This document shows positions 1 through 5,364 of a stretch of DNA of 9,876 nucleotides, one piece after another (positions within the stretch are counted from its first letter, which is position 1; each line of letters begins with the position of its first letter). The position numbers and the translations under genes are program-made. The notes under the pieces were generated by a model, which was given only the letters and a program-made list of their open reading frames with translations, was not told the origin of the DNA and did no database searches. The stretch comes from Bermanella sp049115935 (GTDB taxonomy: Bacteria > Pseudomonadota > Gammaproteobacteria > Pseudomonadales > Oceanobacteraceae): positions 1-9,876 of the forward strand of contig JAGDZK010000050.1 in the NCBI GenBank assembly GCA_049115935.1, in the 5' to 3' direction.

Positions 1-185
1 ACACTGCGTTACGCGCTGACAACATCGACGAAGCAGCTGCGCTTGAAGCGAAAAAACACGCTGAGCAAGCACTTGAAAATCAAAGCGGTGATTTTGATTA
101 TTCTCGTGCCGCCTCTCAGCTTGCGGAATCCATTGCACAGATTCGCACTCTGCAGCAGATCCGCGAAAAATTGGGTAAGCGTTAA
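1..185 (+). CDS. atpC: ATP synthase F1 epsilon subunit, C-terminal fragment
   Basis: This is the 3' end of the epsilon subunit gene of F1Fo ATP synthase, cut by the window start. Epsilon belongs to the central stalk, links the rotor to F1 and can inhibit ATP hydrolysis through its C-terminal helices. Reading from base 3 gives about 60 residues beginning TALRADNIDEAAALEAKKHA and ending QIREKLGKR before the stop at 183-185. This is the two-helix C-terminal domain: the Ala/Glu/Lys-rich first helix, the GDFDYSRAASQLAESIAQIR segment typical of gammaproteobacterial AtpC, then a basic tail. The gene normally closes the atp operon, and the intrinsic terminator just downstream fits that. A degraded second copy of its last codons follows at about 286-410. 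Confidence 0.93.
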   Translation, partial: TALRADNIDEAAALEAKKHAEQALENQSGDFDYSRAASQLAESIAQIRTLQQIREKLGKR

Positions 186-217
186 TCTTTTAAGATCAAA
201 GTTTATTCAAACAAAAG

Positions 218-251
218 AACCCGCACATGGTTATGCCAGTGTGGGTTTTTT
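218..251 (+). terminator. Intrinsic terminator of the atp operon
   Basis: The arms AACCCGCAC (218-226) and GTGTGGGTT (239-247) pair over nine positions with one G-T wobble. The loop contains an extra TGG/CCA pairing, and six T residues (246-251) begin at the base of the 3' arm. It lies 33 bases after the atpC stop, where the operon terminator is expected. Confidence 0.88.
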
Positions 252-285
252 ATGCCTGCTTTTTATAAATAAGAGTTCAACTGAG

Positions 286-410
286 CCTCAGCTTGCACTG
301 TTAAAAATCAGCATTGCACAGATTCGTTACTGTGCCGCAGGTCTGCGAAAAGTTGGGTAAGTGTTAATTTTTAGTTAATGTTTGTTCAGATAAAAGAACA
401 GCAAGAGTGG
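286..410 (+). pseudogene. Degraded duplicate of the atpC 3' end and its downstream flank
   Basis: This segment repeats the end of the intact atpC at an offset of about 180 bases. Shared blocks are CCTCAGCTTGC (286-296; the intact copy at 114-124 differs by one base), ATTGCACAGATTCG (313-326, intact copy 132-145) and GAAAA-TTGGGTAAG-GTTAAT. Downstream, TTTATTCAAACAAAAGAAC is recognisable as TTTGTTCAGATAAAAGAAC. Reading in frame gives SIAQIR, then an extra base shifts the frame to YCAAGLRKVG and an early stop, so it does not encode a working epsilon C-terminus. A further insertion separates CTTGC from ATTGC. The terminator hairpin is not preserved. I read it as a decaying tandem duplication with no start codon or protein function of its own. 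Confidence 0.72.
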
Positions 411-561
411 TTTTATTGTCTAAAAATTGATAAGTAAGCTGAGTTTAAGCTTATTGTGTTGAATTTAGACGATTTAAGCTCGTAACGGTTAAGCAGCTTT
501 TTACTGAAACCAGAACTTGGGCGAACTCTTAATAGATTTAAATTGGCTGATTGAAATAGAA
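411..561. other. Intergenic stretch with no recognised feature
   Basis: This is the rest of the gap between the atpC remnant and the terminator at 562-600. It is AT-rich and carries no convincing reading frame, RNA gene or strong inverted repeat. Short matches such as TAAGCT/AGCTTA around 432-451 are too weak to call. Confidence 0.5.
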
Positions 562-600
562 AAACCGCCCATAGTGTTAAATGAAAACTATGTGCGGTTT
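562..600 (-). terminator. Terminator of the first lipoprotein/secreted-protein cassette
   Basis: The arms 562-575 (AAACCGCCCATAGT) and 587-600 (ACTATGTGCGGTTT) pair at 13 of 14 positions around an 11-base loop. On the minus strand the 3' arm runs into a T tract (GCGGTTTTT), so it serves the minus-strand gene ending at 659. The plus strand lacks a good T tract. Confidence 0.85.
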
Positions 601-658
601 AAGTGTATTGAGCTGAGCAATAGCAACAATACAATATAGTTATAGAATAGCTAAACGA

Positions 659-1462
659 TTAAAGCGGAGAAGCGTAACCTTCAATAGTTATTGTCGAATA
701 ATTGCTTTTAAGACCATGACTTTCTAATGAGACTTCAACAATAGGTGTAATCAAAGAATTGGAGGAAATTGTTTCATCTGTACAAGAATTGTCCCACTTA
801 TTGTAACGATACAGAGTTGTTTCTGATGATGTTTTAGTAAATGCAGTTCCTGCTTCGATAAAATATGTTGCTTTACCGCCATGGATAAAGGTGTTCTTAT
901 CAATGATATTGGCCACTTTTGTAAAGACAAGTTGTGGTATTCCAGAACTACTGATTACTCTAGATGGGTTTTCAGAGCATGTATTCTCAGAGTAATATAC
1001 ATAGCCGCTAAGCCCTGCACTATCATTTAGTTCATCATAACCGTCTAAGTAATAGCCAGTATCTTCATACTCCCCAGCTATGGAGGCCATTCCAAGAGGT
1101 GTTTTAATTTGGATGAAAGGCTTATCAACGTTATGTAATACTCGATTTGTATAACCTAGTAACTCACCATCTCCATATACTTCAATGGTGAAATCATCAA
1201 CTTCGCCAGTTTCAGCGCTTTCTAGTTCAGCTACTTTTGCTTCAAGCGCCTCAATTAATCCTGCTTGTGCATTAACAACATCATTTAAAGCGCTACCGTA
1301 AGTTTTGAGGCCTGCAAAATTTGCATTAACTTCAGCAGCTTTAGCTGGTGTTCCTGCAGTAAACGTTGTTAATGTAGGTGCTGCAATGGTTTCAGCTTGC
1401 GTGATTGTTGTAATTAAAGATAGAACTGATGCCGAGATCAGTTTAGTTCCATTCAATTTCAT
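659..1462 (-). CDS. Secreted protein with AGTPAKAAEVNANF linker, copy 1
   Basis: No named function is recognised. The 267-aa product begins with a clear signal peptide (residues 1-23, basic start, hydrophobic 8-20, cleavage after TQA). Next comes the linker FTAGTPAKAAEVNANFAGL (34-52), a motif I recall from many secreted proteins of marine gammaproteobacteria. A short coiled-coil-like heptad stretch (about 56-83, AQAGLIEALEAKVAELE) follows, which may drive oligomerisation. The C-terminal domain (about 90-267) looks beta-rich (FTIEVYGDGELLGY, STITIEGYAS) and holds the only two cysteines, C162 and C227, a possible disulfide. It is paralogous to the protein encoded at 1780-2565, with a nearly identical front and diverged back. 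The start is set by AAAGGA seven bases upstream, inside the overlapping lipoprotein gene, so translational coupling is likely. Surface or extracellular location is inferred. Confidence 0.8.
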   Translation of the reverse strand: MKLNGTKLISASVLSLITTITQAETIAAPTLTTFTAGTPAKAAEVNANFAGLKTYGSALNDVVNAQAGLIEALEAKVAELESAETGEVDDFTIEVYGDGELLGYTNRVLHNVDKPFIQIKTPLGMASIAGEYEDTGYYLDGYDELNDSAGLSGYVYYSENTCSENPSRVISSSGIPQLVFTKVANIIDKNTFIHGGKATYFIEAGTAFTKTSSETTLYRYNKWDNSCTDETISSNSLITPIVEVSLESHGLKSNYSTITIEGYASPL

Positions 1463-1619
1463 TCCAGTTTCCTTTGTCCCAATTATTAGTGGCTAGTGTT
1501 GTTTCAGGCTTTTCTTTTTCGCCTTGGTCACTATCCGTTGTTTGATCACTTGAACCACAGCCTGCTAATATAACTGAGCAAAATATAGTCAATAAAATAT
1601 TTTTCATAAATATCTTCAT
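1443..1619 (-). CDS. Small lipoprotein, copy 1, overlapping the secreted-protein gene
   Basis: This 58-aa product starts MKIFMKNILL and has a lipoprotein signal ending in the lipobox LAGC, so C21 would be lipidated. Gly at +2 predicts the outer membrane rather than inner-membrane retention. The mature part is only 38 residues: a polar Ser/Thr/Asp/Glu linker followed by a Trp/Asn-rich tail, NNWDKGNWNEIEWN. Its last 20 bp overlap the next gene in another frame. I chose the ATG at 1619; the ATG at 1607 (54 aa) is also possible and neither has a strong ribosome site. The frame is open further upstream (TTG at 1670, ATG at 1661), but that would bury the signal sequence behind extra residues. Function is unknown; partnership with the secreted protein is inferred from the overlap and from co-duplication. 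Confidence 0.72.
   Translation of the reverse strand: MKIFMKNILLTIFCSVILAGCGSSDQTTDSDQGEKEKPETTLATNNWDKGNWNEIEWN
1470..1475 (-). promoter_or_regulatory. Ribosome binding site embedded in the lipoprotein gene, copy 1
   Basis: AAAGGA on the minus strand lies seven bases before the ATG at 1462 and fixes the start of the secreted protein. It also encodes Lys-Gly of the lipoprotein tail, so two functions share these bases. Confidence 0.75.
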
Positions 1620-1689
1620 GTTCTGAGTGCGGGCACATGATACAAGGAGAATAGATTGCATCAAGATCAAAAAGGGATAAGTGGTAATA

Positions 1690-1704
1690 GTGATTAAAAA
1701 TCAC
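1690..1704. promoter_or_regulatory. Palindrome upstream of cassette copy 1
   Basis: GTGATTAAAAATCAC is a perfect inverted repeat (GTGATT, three-base centre, AATCAC) about 70 bases upstream of the lipoprotein start. The equivalent site before copy 2 keeps GTGA and TCAC with a seven-base spacer. Its location suggests an operator near the promoter, but it could simply be shared ancestry. Confidence 0.4.
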
Positions 1705-1728
1705 ACATTATTTTTAATACAAAAATAA

Positions 1729-1759
1729 AAAGCCGTCACAGATTACTATGAGCGGCTTT
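1729..1759 (-). terminator. Terminator of the second cassette
   Basis: AAAGCCG-TCA (1729-1738) pairs with TGA-G-CGGCTTT (1749-1759) with a single bulged base. On the minus strand the hairpin ends in CGGCTTTTTATTTTTG, a good T tract, 20 bases past the stop of the gene at 1780. It also separates the two cassettes, so copy 1 probably has its own promoter. Confidence 0.85.
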
Positions 1760-1779
1760 GGATTATAGGACTGTTGCGG

Positions 1780-2565
1780 TTAATTCAATACATAACCATC
1801 GATAGAAATACTAGAGTAAGTCTGCTTGAGTCCATGAACCTCAGGGTTTAACTCAATCATAGGAATACTGATTGTACCGTCAGCAAGCCAAGTTGCTTCT
1901 ACGCAATTTTCACCATCTTTGTAATAGAAAGAGGTGTTATTACGATTGAAAGTTGTGCCGGCCTCGATCAACCATGAGTTATTCTCACCTACAAAAATTT
2001 GATCTTTGTCCACAATACCGGCTACTTTAGTAAAGATTACAGGATTTCCTTCGCTTGGAGATATAGCAAATATCATAGTGGTACAGGCTGCATCAGTATA
2101 ATTTGGACCGCTAAAGTATTCTGATGTAGAGTTCATTTCATTGTAATAACCAAGTTGGTATCCATCACTGTAGTCTCCCTTAAGTTTTATTATTCCATAA
2201 TCTGTTTTAACTAACATGCTCCCGCCGATAGCAATGTCAGGGATACTATCGGTGTAACCGATCAGCTCTCCATCACCCTTAACAGGAATCGTAAAAGAGT
2301 TAGGTTCGCTTTCGATTATTGTATGTAGAGACTCAACTTTAGCTTCAAGCGCTTCAATTAAAGCAGCCTGTGCATTCACCACATCCGTTAATGCGGCATC
2401 ATAGGTTTTAAGACCTGCAAAATTTGCATTAACTTCAGCAGCTTTAGCTGGTGTACCTGCAGTAAACGTTGTTAAAGCAGGTGCTTCAATGGTTTCAGCT
2501 TGAGTGATTGTTGTAATTAAAGATAGAACTGATGCCGAGATCAGTTTAGTTCCATTCAATTTCAT
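1780..2565 (-). CDS. Secreted protein with AGTPAKAAEVNANF linker, copy 2
   Basis: This 261-aa paralogue is built like the copy 1 protein. It has a signal peptide (1-23, TQA cleavage), linker FTAGTPAKAAEVNANFAGL (34-52) and a short coiled-coil stretch (about 56-85, AQAALIEALEAKVESL). The C-terminal domain (about 90-261) again has only two cysteines, C161 and C221. The first 52 residues differ from copy 1 at two positions (26 and 30). Beyond residue 85 only islands remain alike, for example GDGEL-GYT, VFTKVA-I-DK against IFTKVAGIVDK, IEAGT-F, and HGLK-YS-I-I-GY near the end. Those islands show one fold with diversified surface. The start is set by GAAGGA seven bases upstream within the overlapping lipoprotein gene. 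No specific function is recognised; an extracellular or surface role is inferred. Confidence 0.8.
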   Translation of the reverse strand: MKLNGTKLISASVLSLITTITQAETIEAPALTTFTAGTPAKAAEVNANFAGLKTYDAALTDVVNAQAALIEALEAKVESLHTIIESEPNSFTIPVKGDGELIGYTDSIPDIAIGGSMLVKTDYGIIKLKGDYSDGYQLGYYNEMNSTSEYFSGPNYTDAACTTMIFAISPSEGNPVIFTKVAGIVDKDQIFVGENNSWLIEAGTTFNRNNTSFYYKDGENCVEATWLADGTISIPMIELNPEVHGLKQTYSSISIDGYVLN

Positions 2566-2722
2566 TCCAGTTTCCTTCGTCCCAATTATTAGTGGCTAGT
2601 GTCGTTTCAGGCTTTTCTTTTTCGCCTTGGTTACTATCCGTTGTTTGATCACTTGAACCACAGCCTGACAATATAATTGAGCAAAATATAGTCAATAAAA
2701 TATTTTTCATAAATATCTTCAT
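2546..2722 (-). CDS. Small lipoprotein, copy 2, overlapping the secreted-protein gene
   Basis: This 58-aa lipoprotein has signal MKIFMKNILLTIFCSIIL and lipobox LSGC, with lipidated C21 and Gly at +2. The mature peptide differs from copy 1 at two positions (Asn for Asp after TTDS, Glu for Lys before GNWN). It keeps the NNW-GNWNEIEWN tail and the same 20-bp overlap with the next gene. The frame stays open up to a GTG at 2806, but that GTG lies inside the palindrome 2792-2806 and would put 28 residues ahead of the signal sequence, so I reject it. The ATG at 2710 is an alternative start. It is divergent from the membrane transferase at 2882. Confidence 0.72.
   Translation of the reverse strand: MKIFMKNILLTIFCSIILSGCGSSDQTTDSNQGEKEKPETTLATNNWDEGNWNEIEWN
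2573..2578 (-). promoter_or_regulatory. Ribosome binding site embedded in the lipoprotein gene, copy 2
   Basis: GAAGGA on the minus strand, seven bases before the ATG at 2565, sets the secreted-protein start. It differs from copy 1 (AAAGGA) by one base but keeps the AAGGA core while changing a lipoprotein Lys codon to Glu. Confidence 0.75.
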
Positions 2723-2791
2723 GTTCTGAGTGCGGGCACATAATACAAGTAGAATAGATTGCATCAAGATCAAAAAGATATAAGTGTAAAA

Positions 2792-2806
2792 GTGATTAAA
2801 ATTCAC
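2792..2806. promoter_or_regulatory. Palindrome upstream of cassette copy 2
   Basis: GTGATTAAAATTCAC keeps the GTGA-N7-TCAC arrangement seen before copy 1, again about 70 bases from the lipoprotein start. It lies in the divergent gap between this cassette and the membrane transferase, so a regulator binding here could affect both directions. The role is inferred. Confidence 0.4.
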
Positions 2807-2881
2807 ACATTATTTTCAATGCGCATGCCTTTATTGGTGATTTTTATTACAATGCATAAAATCTGAATAATTGAGCTTACC

Positions 2882-4492
2882 GTGCAAAAACTCAAACACA
2901 CCCTCTTAATACTCCTCGCCCTTTGGGCGTTCGTCATCTTGCCGGATGTCATTTATGGCTTATTCAACCATAACTACCTTGCTGGATATGATTTTAAGAG
3001 CATAGCGATCACACTTGTGTTGATGGTGTTCATGTTATTGAGCCGCACACCCAAGCTGAATAAAGTGGTTTTACTGATATTAGCCTTGATGCAGGCTACT
3101 CAGCTCATGTACTTCCAGTACTTTGGTGGCTTTTACAGTGCCTTTGATATGGTGCTGATGATGGGCGAAATGCATGATGCTTTGATTGGTTTTGCTGACG
3201 GTTTAAAGTTCATGTTGCCAGCGTTCTTTTTATCCATGGCGTTCTACGCTCTTGCCTATTTCACTTATAACAAATATCACAAAACCAGTTACACGATACC
3301 GTATATCTGGATAGTATTTGTATTGATATTAACGCTGCCTTTTTTGCAGTCCCTGCGCTCTGAAGCCTCACAAAAGTATCAGCCAAATATTGCCCATTCA
3401 TCCGTTAAAAATGGTTTATACAGCGTGTCTTTTTTTACCGCTCGCCAGTTAAAGATTATTGCGGGCTTGCGTAAAGAGATGCCAAGTTATCAGCCTTATC
3501 AAATCACAAAAAACACACCGGTAGATGCCAATGTTGTGGTGCTGATGGGCGAGAGCTTAAGTTATTACAATATGTCTTTGTTTGGCTATGAACGTGATAC
3601 CACGCCAGATTTAATGCCTTATAAAAATGACCCAAGTTTCTTTTATCTTCCTGCTATCTCAAGTGCGGTATCCACCCGAGTGTCCTTGGCTTTATTTTTC
3701 AATACGGTTTATGAGCCCAATAACAGCGCCCATATTAGCAAGATGGATACTGCCCTATACCGTTTAGCTAAACGTCAGGGTTTTGAAACCCACTACATTA
3801 CTACACAAAAAAATGCAGGTGGTTTGACGTATTCTTTCTCATTGGGCGACATTGATTCGTGGAAAGAAAATAAACACCTATTGAATTATGAAGGCGAGCA
3901 CGACGACCGTTTATTGTTAGAGCTTAAGTCCATGAACTTGGATTACGACAAACCTCAATTTATTACCTTACACATGCGCAGTGCCCATGCGCCATATGTG
4001 GATAATTACCCAAAATCTCAAGAGGTATACCCAGTGGACGGTCAACCTTATGAGACGTACATGAAGAATAGTTACGATAATTCTGTGTTGTATACGCAAA
4101 AAGTCATTGCTGACATTTATGAGTTTTTTAAAGATTCAAACAAACCTACTTATATTTTCTTCACACCGGATCATGGTGAACTAATGGGGCAAAATGGGCG
4201 TTTTGGCCATAACGCGGTGGATATTGATATGGCCCGTGTTCCGTTTTTGTTTTATGGCGTTAACATTCCTGAAAGCGAAATCAAACGTATTAAGACGGAG
4301 CTAGGCTGTATGTCCAACCATTATTTGATTAGTCAGCAAGTAGCAAAAGTATTGGGCTATGAGATTAAAAACCCGAATGAAGAAGCCGGTAAATATTACT
4401 TAAATGGCACCGATGTATTTGGTGAGGCGGGCTTTATGAAGTACGACTTAAAACAGATACAGGAGCAAACCTGTTCTGAGGTTGCGCTATAA
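2882..4492 (+). CDS. Membrane phosphoethanolamine transferase-like enzyme (sulfatase fold)
   Basis: The 536-aa protein matches the EptA/CptA-type alkaline-phosphatase superfamily, which moves phosphoethanolamine from phosphatidylethanolamine to lipid A or core sugars in the periplasm. Five hydrophobic segments (about 7-26, 41-54, 61-80, 111-128, 140-157) precede the catalytic domain. Metal and catalytic residues expected for the family are visible: E224 in MGESLSYYNMSLFGYERDTTPDL (222-244), T265 in SAVSTRVSLALFF as the likely nucleophile, H369 in MRSAHAPY, D430-H431 in FTPDHGE and H443 in GRFGHNA. Oddly, it has only two cysteines (C476, C531), whereas EptA is disulfide-rich, and the usual CGT-TA-S-PC nucleophile motif is changed. 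The acceptor is therefore uncertain and a phosphoglycerol donor is possible. The start is GTG with only a weak TTGAG upstream; no earlier start is available. Confidence 0.82.
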   Translation: MQKLKHTLLILLALWAFVILPDVIYGLFNHNYLAGYDFKSIAITLVLMVFMLLSRTPKLNKVVLLILALMQATQLMYFQYFGGFYSAFDMVLMMGEMHDALIGFADGLKFMLPAFFLSMAFYALAYFTYNKYHKTSYTIPYIWIVFVLILTLPFLQSLRSEASQKYQPNIAHSSVKNGLYSVSFFTARQLKIIAGLRKEMPSYQPYQITKNTPVDANVVVLMGESLSYYNMSLFGYERDTTPDLMPYKNDPSFFYLPAISSAVSTRVSLALFFNTVYEPNNSAHISKMDTALYRLAKRQGFETHYITTQKNAGGLTYSFSLGDIDSWKENKHLLNYEGEHDDRLLLELKSMNLDYDKPQFITLHMRSAHAPYVDNYPKSQEVYPVDGQPYETYMKNSYDNSVLYTQKVIADIYEFFKDSNKPTYIFFTPDHGELMGQNGRFGHNAVDIDMARVPFLFYGVNIPESEIKRIKTELGCMSNHYLISQQVAKVLGYEIKNPNEEAGKYYLNGTDVFGEAGFMKYDLKQIQEQTCSEVAL

Positions 4493-4524
4493 TAAAAATA
4501 CTCGTTAATAGGCTTTCGGCCAAT

Positions 4525-4560
4525 AAAAAGGAAAGATACGTGCGTGTACCTTTCCTTTTT
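4525..4560. terminator. Bidirectional terminator between convergent genes
   Basis: AAAAAGGAAAG (4525-4535) and CTTTCCTTTTT (4550-4560) form a perfect 11-bp stem, extended by TAC/GTA after one mismatch. Both strands end in a T tract. It serves the transferase gene ending at 4492 and the lipase gene ending at 4569. Confidence 0.9.
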
Positions 4561-4568
4561 TATTTGAA

Positions 4569-5234
4569 TTAGCGATTAACAAAGTCTCTTACATCATTAT
4601 AAACAGTATTGTCATCTAGCAACCCGTTATGTGAAACACAATGGGTTTCAAAATTGCTTGCGCCTTTTACGATTACGCTGCTATCAGGATTTATCACGTT
4701 ATCGCAAGGTGAGCGGAAAGTGGCATATCGAATTTTACCTGGCGACTCGTCACCAGCATTTAAGGCCGTTAAAAAGCTAGAACGCATACGCATTTCAAAG
4801 CATGAATAAGAAAAACAGCCATAGGCAAAGTCAGTACCATGGTTGGGACCACCTAGAGAGACCCACGAATCCACGCGGGAATCATCGATAAGCAAGTTTT
4901 TCAGGTAATAGCGGCTAGAAAGGCTACCCATTGAATGGGCAATGATGTCTACCTTAGTGGCGCCTGTGGCTTTAATTAACTTATCAACTTCCATAGCAAC
5001 TTGATCGGCGGTGGTGGCATTGGCTTGATTGAAATCATAGCTGAAGCTAGCAAGGTGAGTTGATGGCCATTGATCATTTTGAAAACGTGCCTTCATTGGA
5101 TTCCAAACAGATGCACTGGAAAGGTAGCCGTGAACAAACAGTATTGGGTCGGGTGTTTTAGCTTGAACTGTACTGCTTATTAAAACCGTAGCCATCAGAG
5201 CAAAAAATAGTGTCATGAACTTGTTTGTCGTCAT
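4569..5234 (-). CDS. Secreted lipase/esterase, alpha/beta hydrolase
   Basis: This 221-aa protein resembles small class 2 triacylglycerol lipases, similar in size to the Bacillus LipA type, which cleave ester bonds of lipids outside the cell. A signal peptide covers about residues 1-25 (cleavage after VQA). The mature enzyme starts with PDPILFVHGYLSSASVW, whose HG (35-36) is the oxyanion-hole region. The nucleophile is S101 in the elbow AHSMGS; D178 (CDNVINP) and H202 (VSHNGLL) complete the likely triad. The segment VSLGGPNHGTDFA (125-137) is typical of this family. Cysteines at 140, 145, 177 and 199 fit two disulfides in an exported enzyme. AGGAG seven bases upstream fixes the ATG at 5234. 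It is transcribed alone, towards the shared terminator. Natural substrate is unknown. Confidence 0.87.
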   Translation of the reverse strand: MTTNKFMTLFFALMATVLISSTVQAKTPDPILFVHGYLSSASVWNPMKARFQNDQWPSTHLASFSYDFNQANATTADQVAMEVDKLIKATGATKVDIIAHSMGSLSSRYYLKNLLIDDSRVDSWVSLGGPNHGTDFAYGCFSYSCFEMRMRSSFLTALNAGDESPGKIRYATFRSPCDNVINPDSSVIVKGASNFETHCVSHNGLLDDNTVYNDVRDFVNR

Positions 5235-5241
5235 ATCAAAT

Positions 5242-5246
5242 CTCCT
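5242..5246 (-). promoter_or_regulatory. Strong ribosome binding site of the lipase gene
   Basis: AGGAG on the minus strand, seven bases before the ATG at 5234, decides between that start and the internal Met7. Confidence 0.8.
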
Positions 5247-5339
5247 AATGAATTATTATTAGTTTTAGGGTGAGTCGATATAGTTATTCATGAGATAGAA
5301 CTTTCATATAGTCCATATGGTTTAGGGTAATATAGAGCT

Positions 5340-5352
5340 AGTTAGACTAACT
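5340..5352. promoter_or_regulatory. Palindrome upstream of the lipase gene
   Basis: AGTTAGACTAACT is a perfect 13-base palindrome about 106 bases upstream of the lipase start. On the minus strand it lies between a weak TTGGAG and a TATATT spaced 16 bases apart, a possible promoter, so it could be an operator. As RNA its loop would be too short and it lacks a T tract, so it is not a terminator for the regulator gene ending at 5365. Confidence 0.35.
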
Positions 5353-5364
5353 CCAAGCGGGCTA

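Larger units (their letters stand above)
1311..1718. repeat. Tandem duplication, near-identical core, copy 1
   Basis: This core covers the upstream region, the whole lipoprotein gene and about the first 50 codons of the secreted protein. It matches 2414-2820 at an offset of 1103 bases. Over about 350 aligned bases (1321-1680) I count about 15 mismatches, roughly 96% identity. One single-base indel lies just before the palindrome. Similarity falls off through the coiled-coil codons and is weak beyond. Confidence 0.88.
2414..2820. repeat. Tandem duplication, near-identical core, copy 2
   Basis: This is the partner of 1311-1718, in direct orientation. The right boundary is sharp: after CACATTATTTTCAAT the two copies lose all similarity, copy 1 entering the terminator of copy 2 and copy 2 entering the gap before the transferase gene. 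Confidence 0.88.

Noticed and set aside
43..360. Plus-strand 105-aa frame running across the atpC end
   Set aside because: It lies in a different frame from atpC, crosses the terminator hairpin and ends in the atpC remnant; no ribosome site or family features.
114..410. atpC end duplication as attL/attR of an integrated element
   Set aside because: The two copies are only about 180 bases apart and do not flank the accessory genes; no integrase is present in the window.
1690..1706. CRP or FNR site ahead of the cassettes
   Set aside because: The GTGA/TCAC spacer is seven bases, not six, and the FNR half sites TTGAT/ATCAA with a four-base gap are not present.
2723..2806. Upstream extension of the second lipoprotein to GTG at 2806
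   Set aside because: The GTG is part of the GTGA-N7-TCAC palindrome and the extension would bury the lipoprotein signal. The same stretch is open in copy 1 only because the DNA was duplicated.
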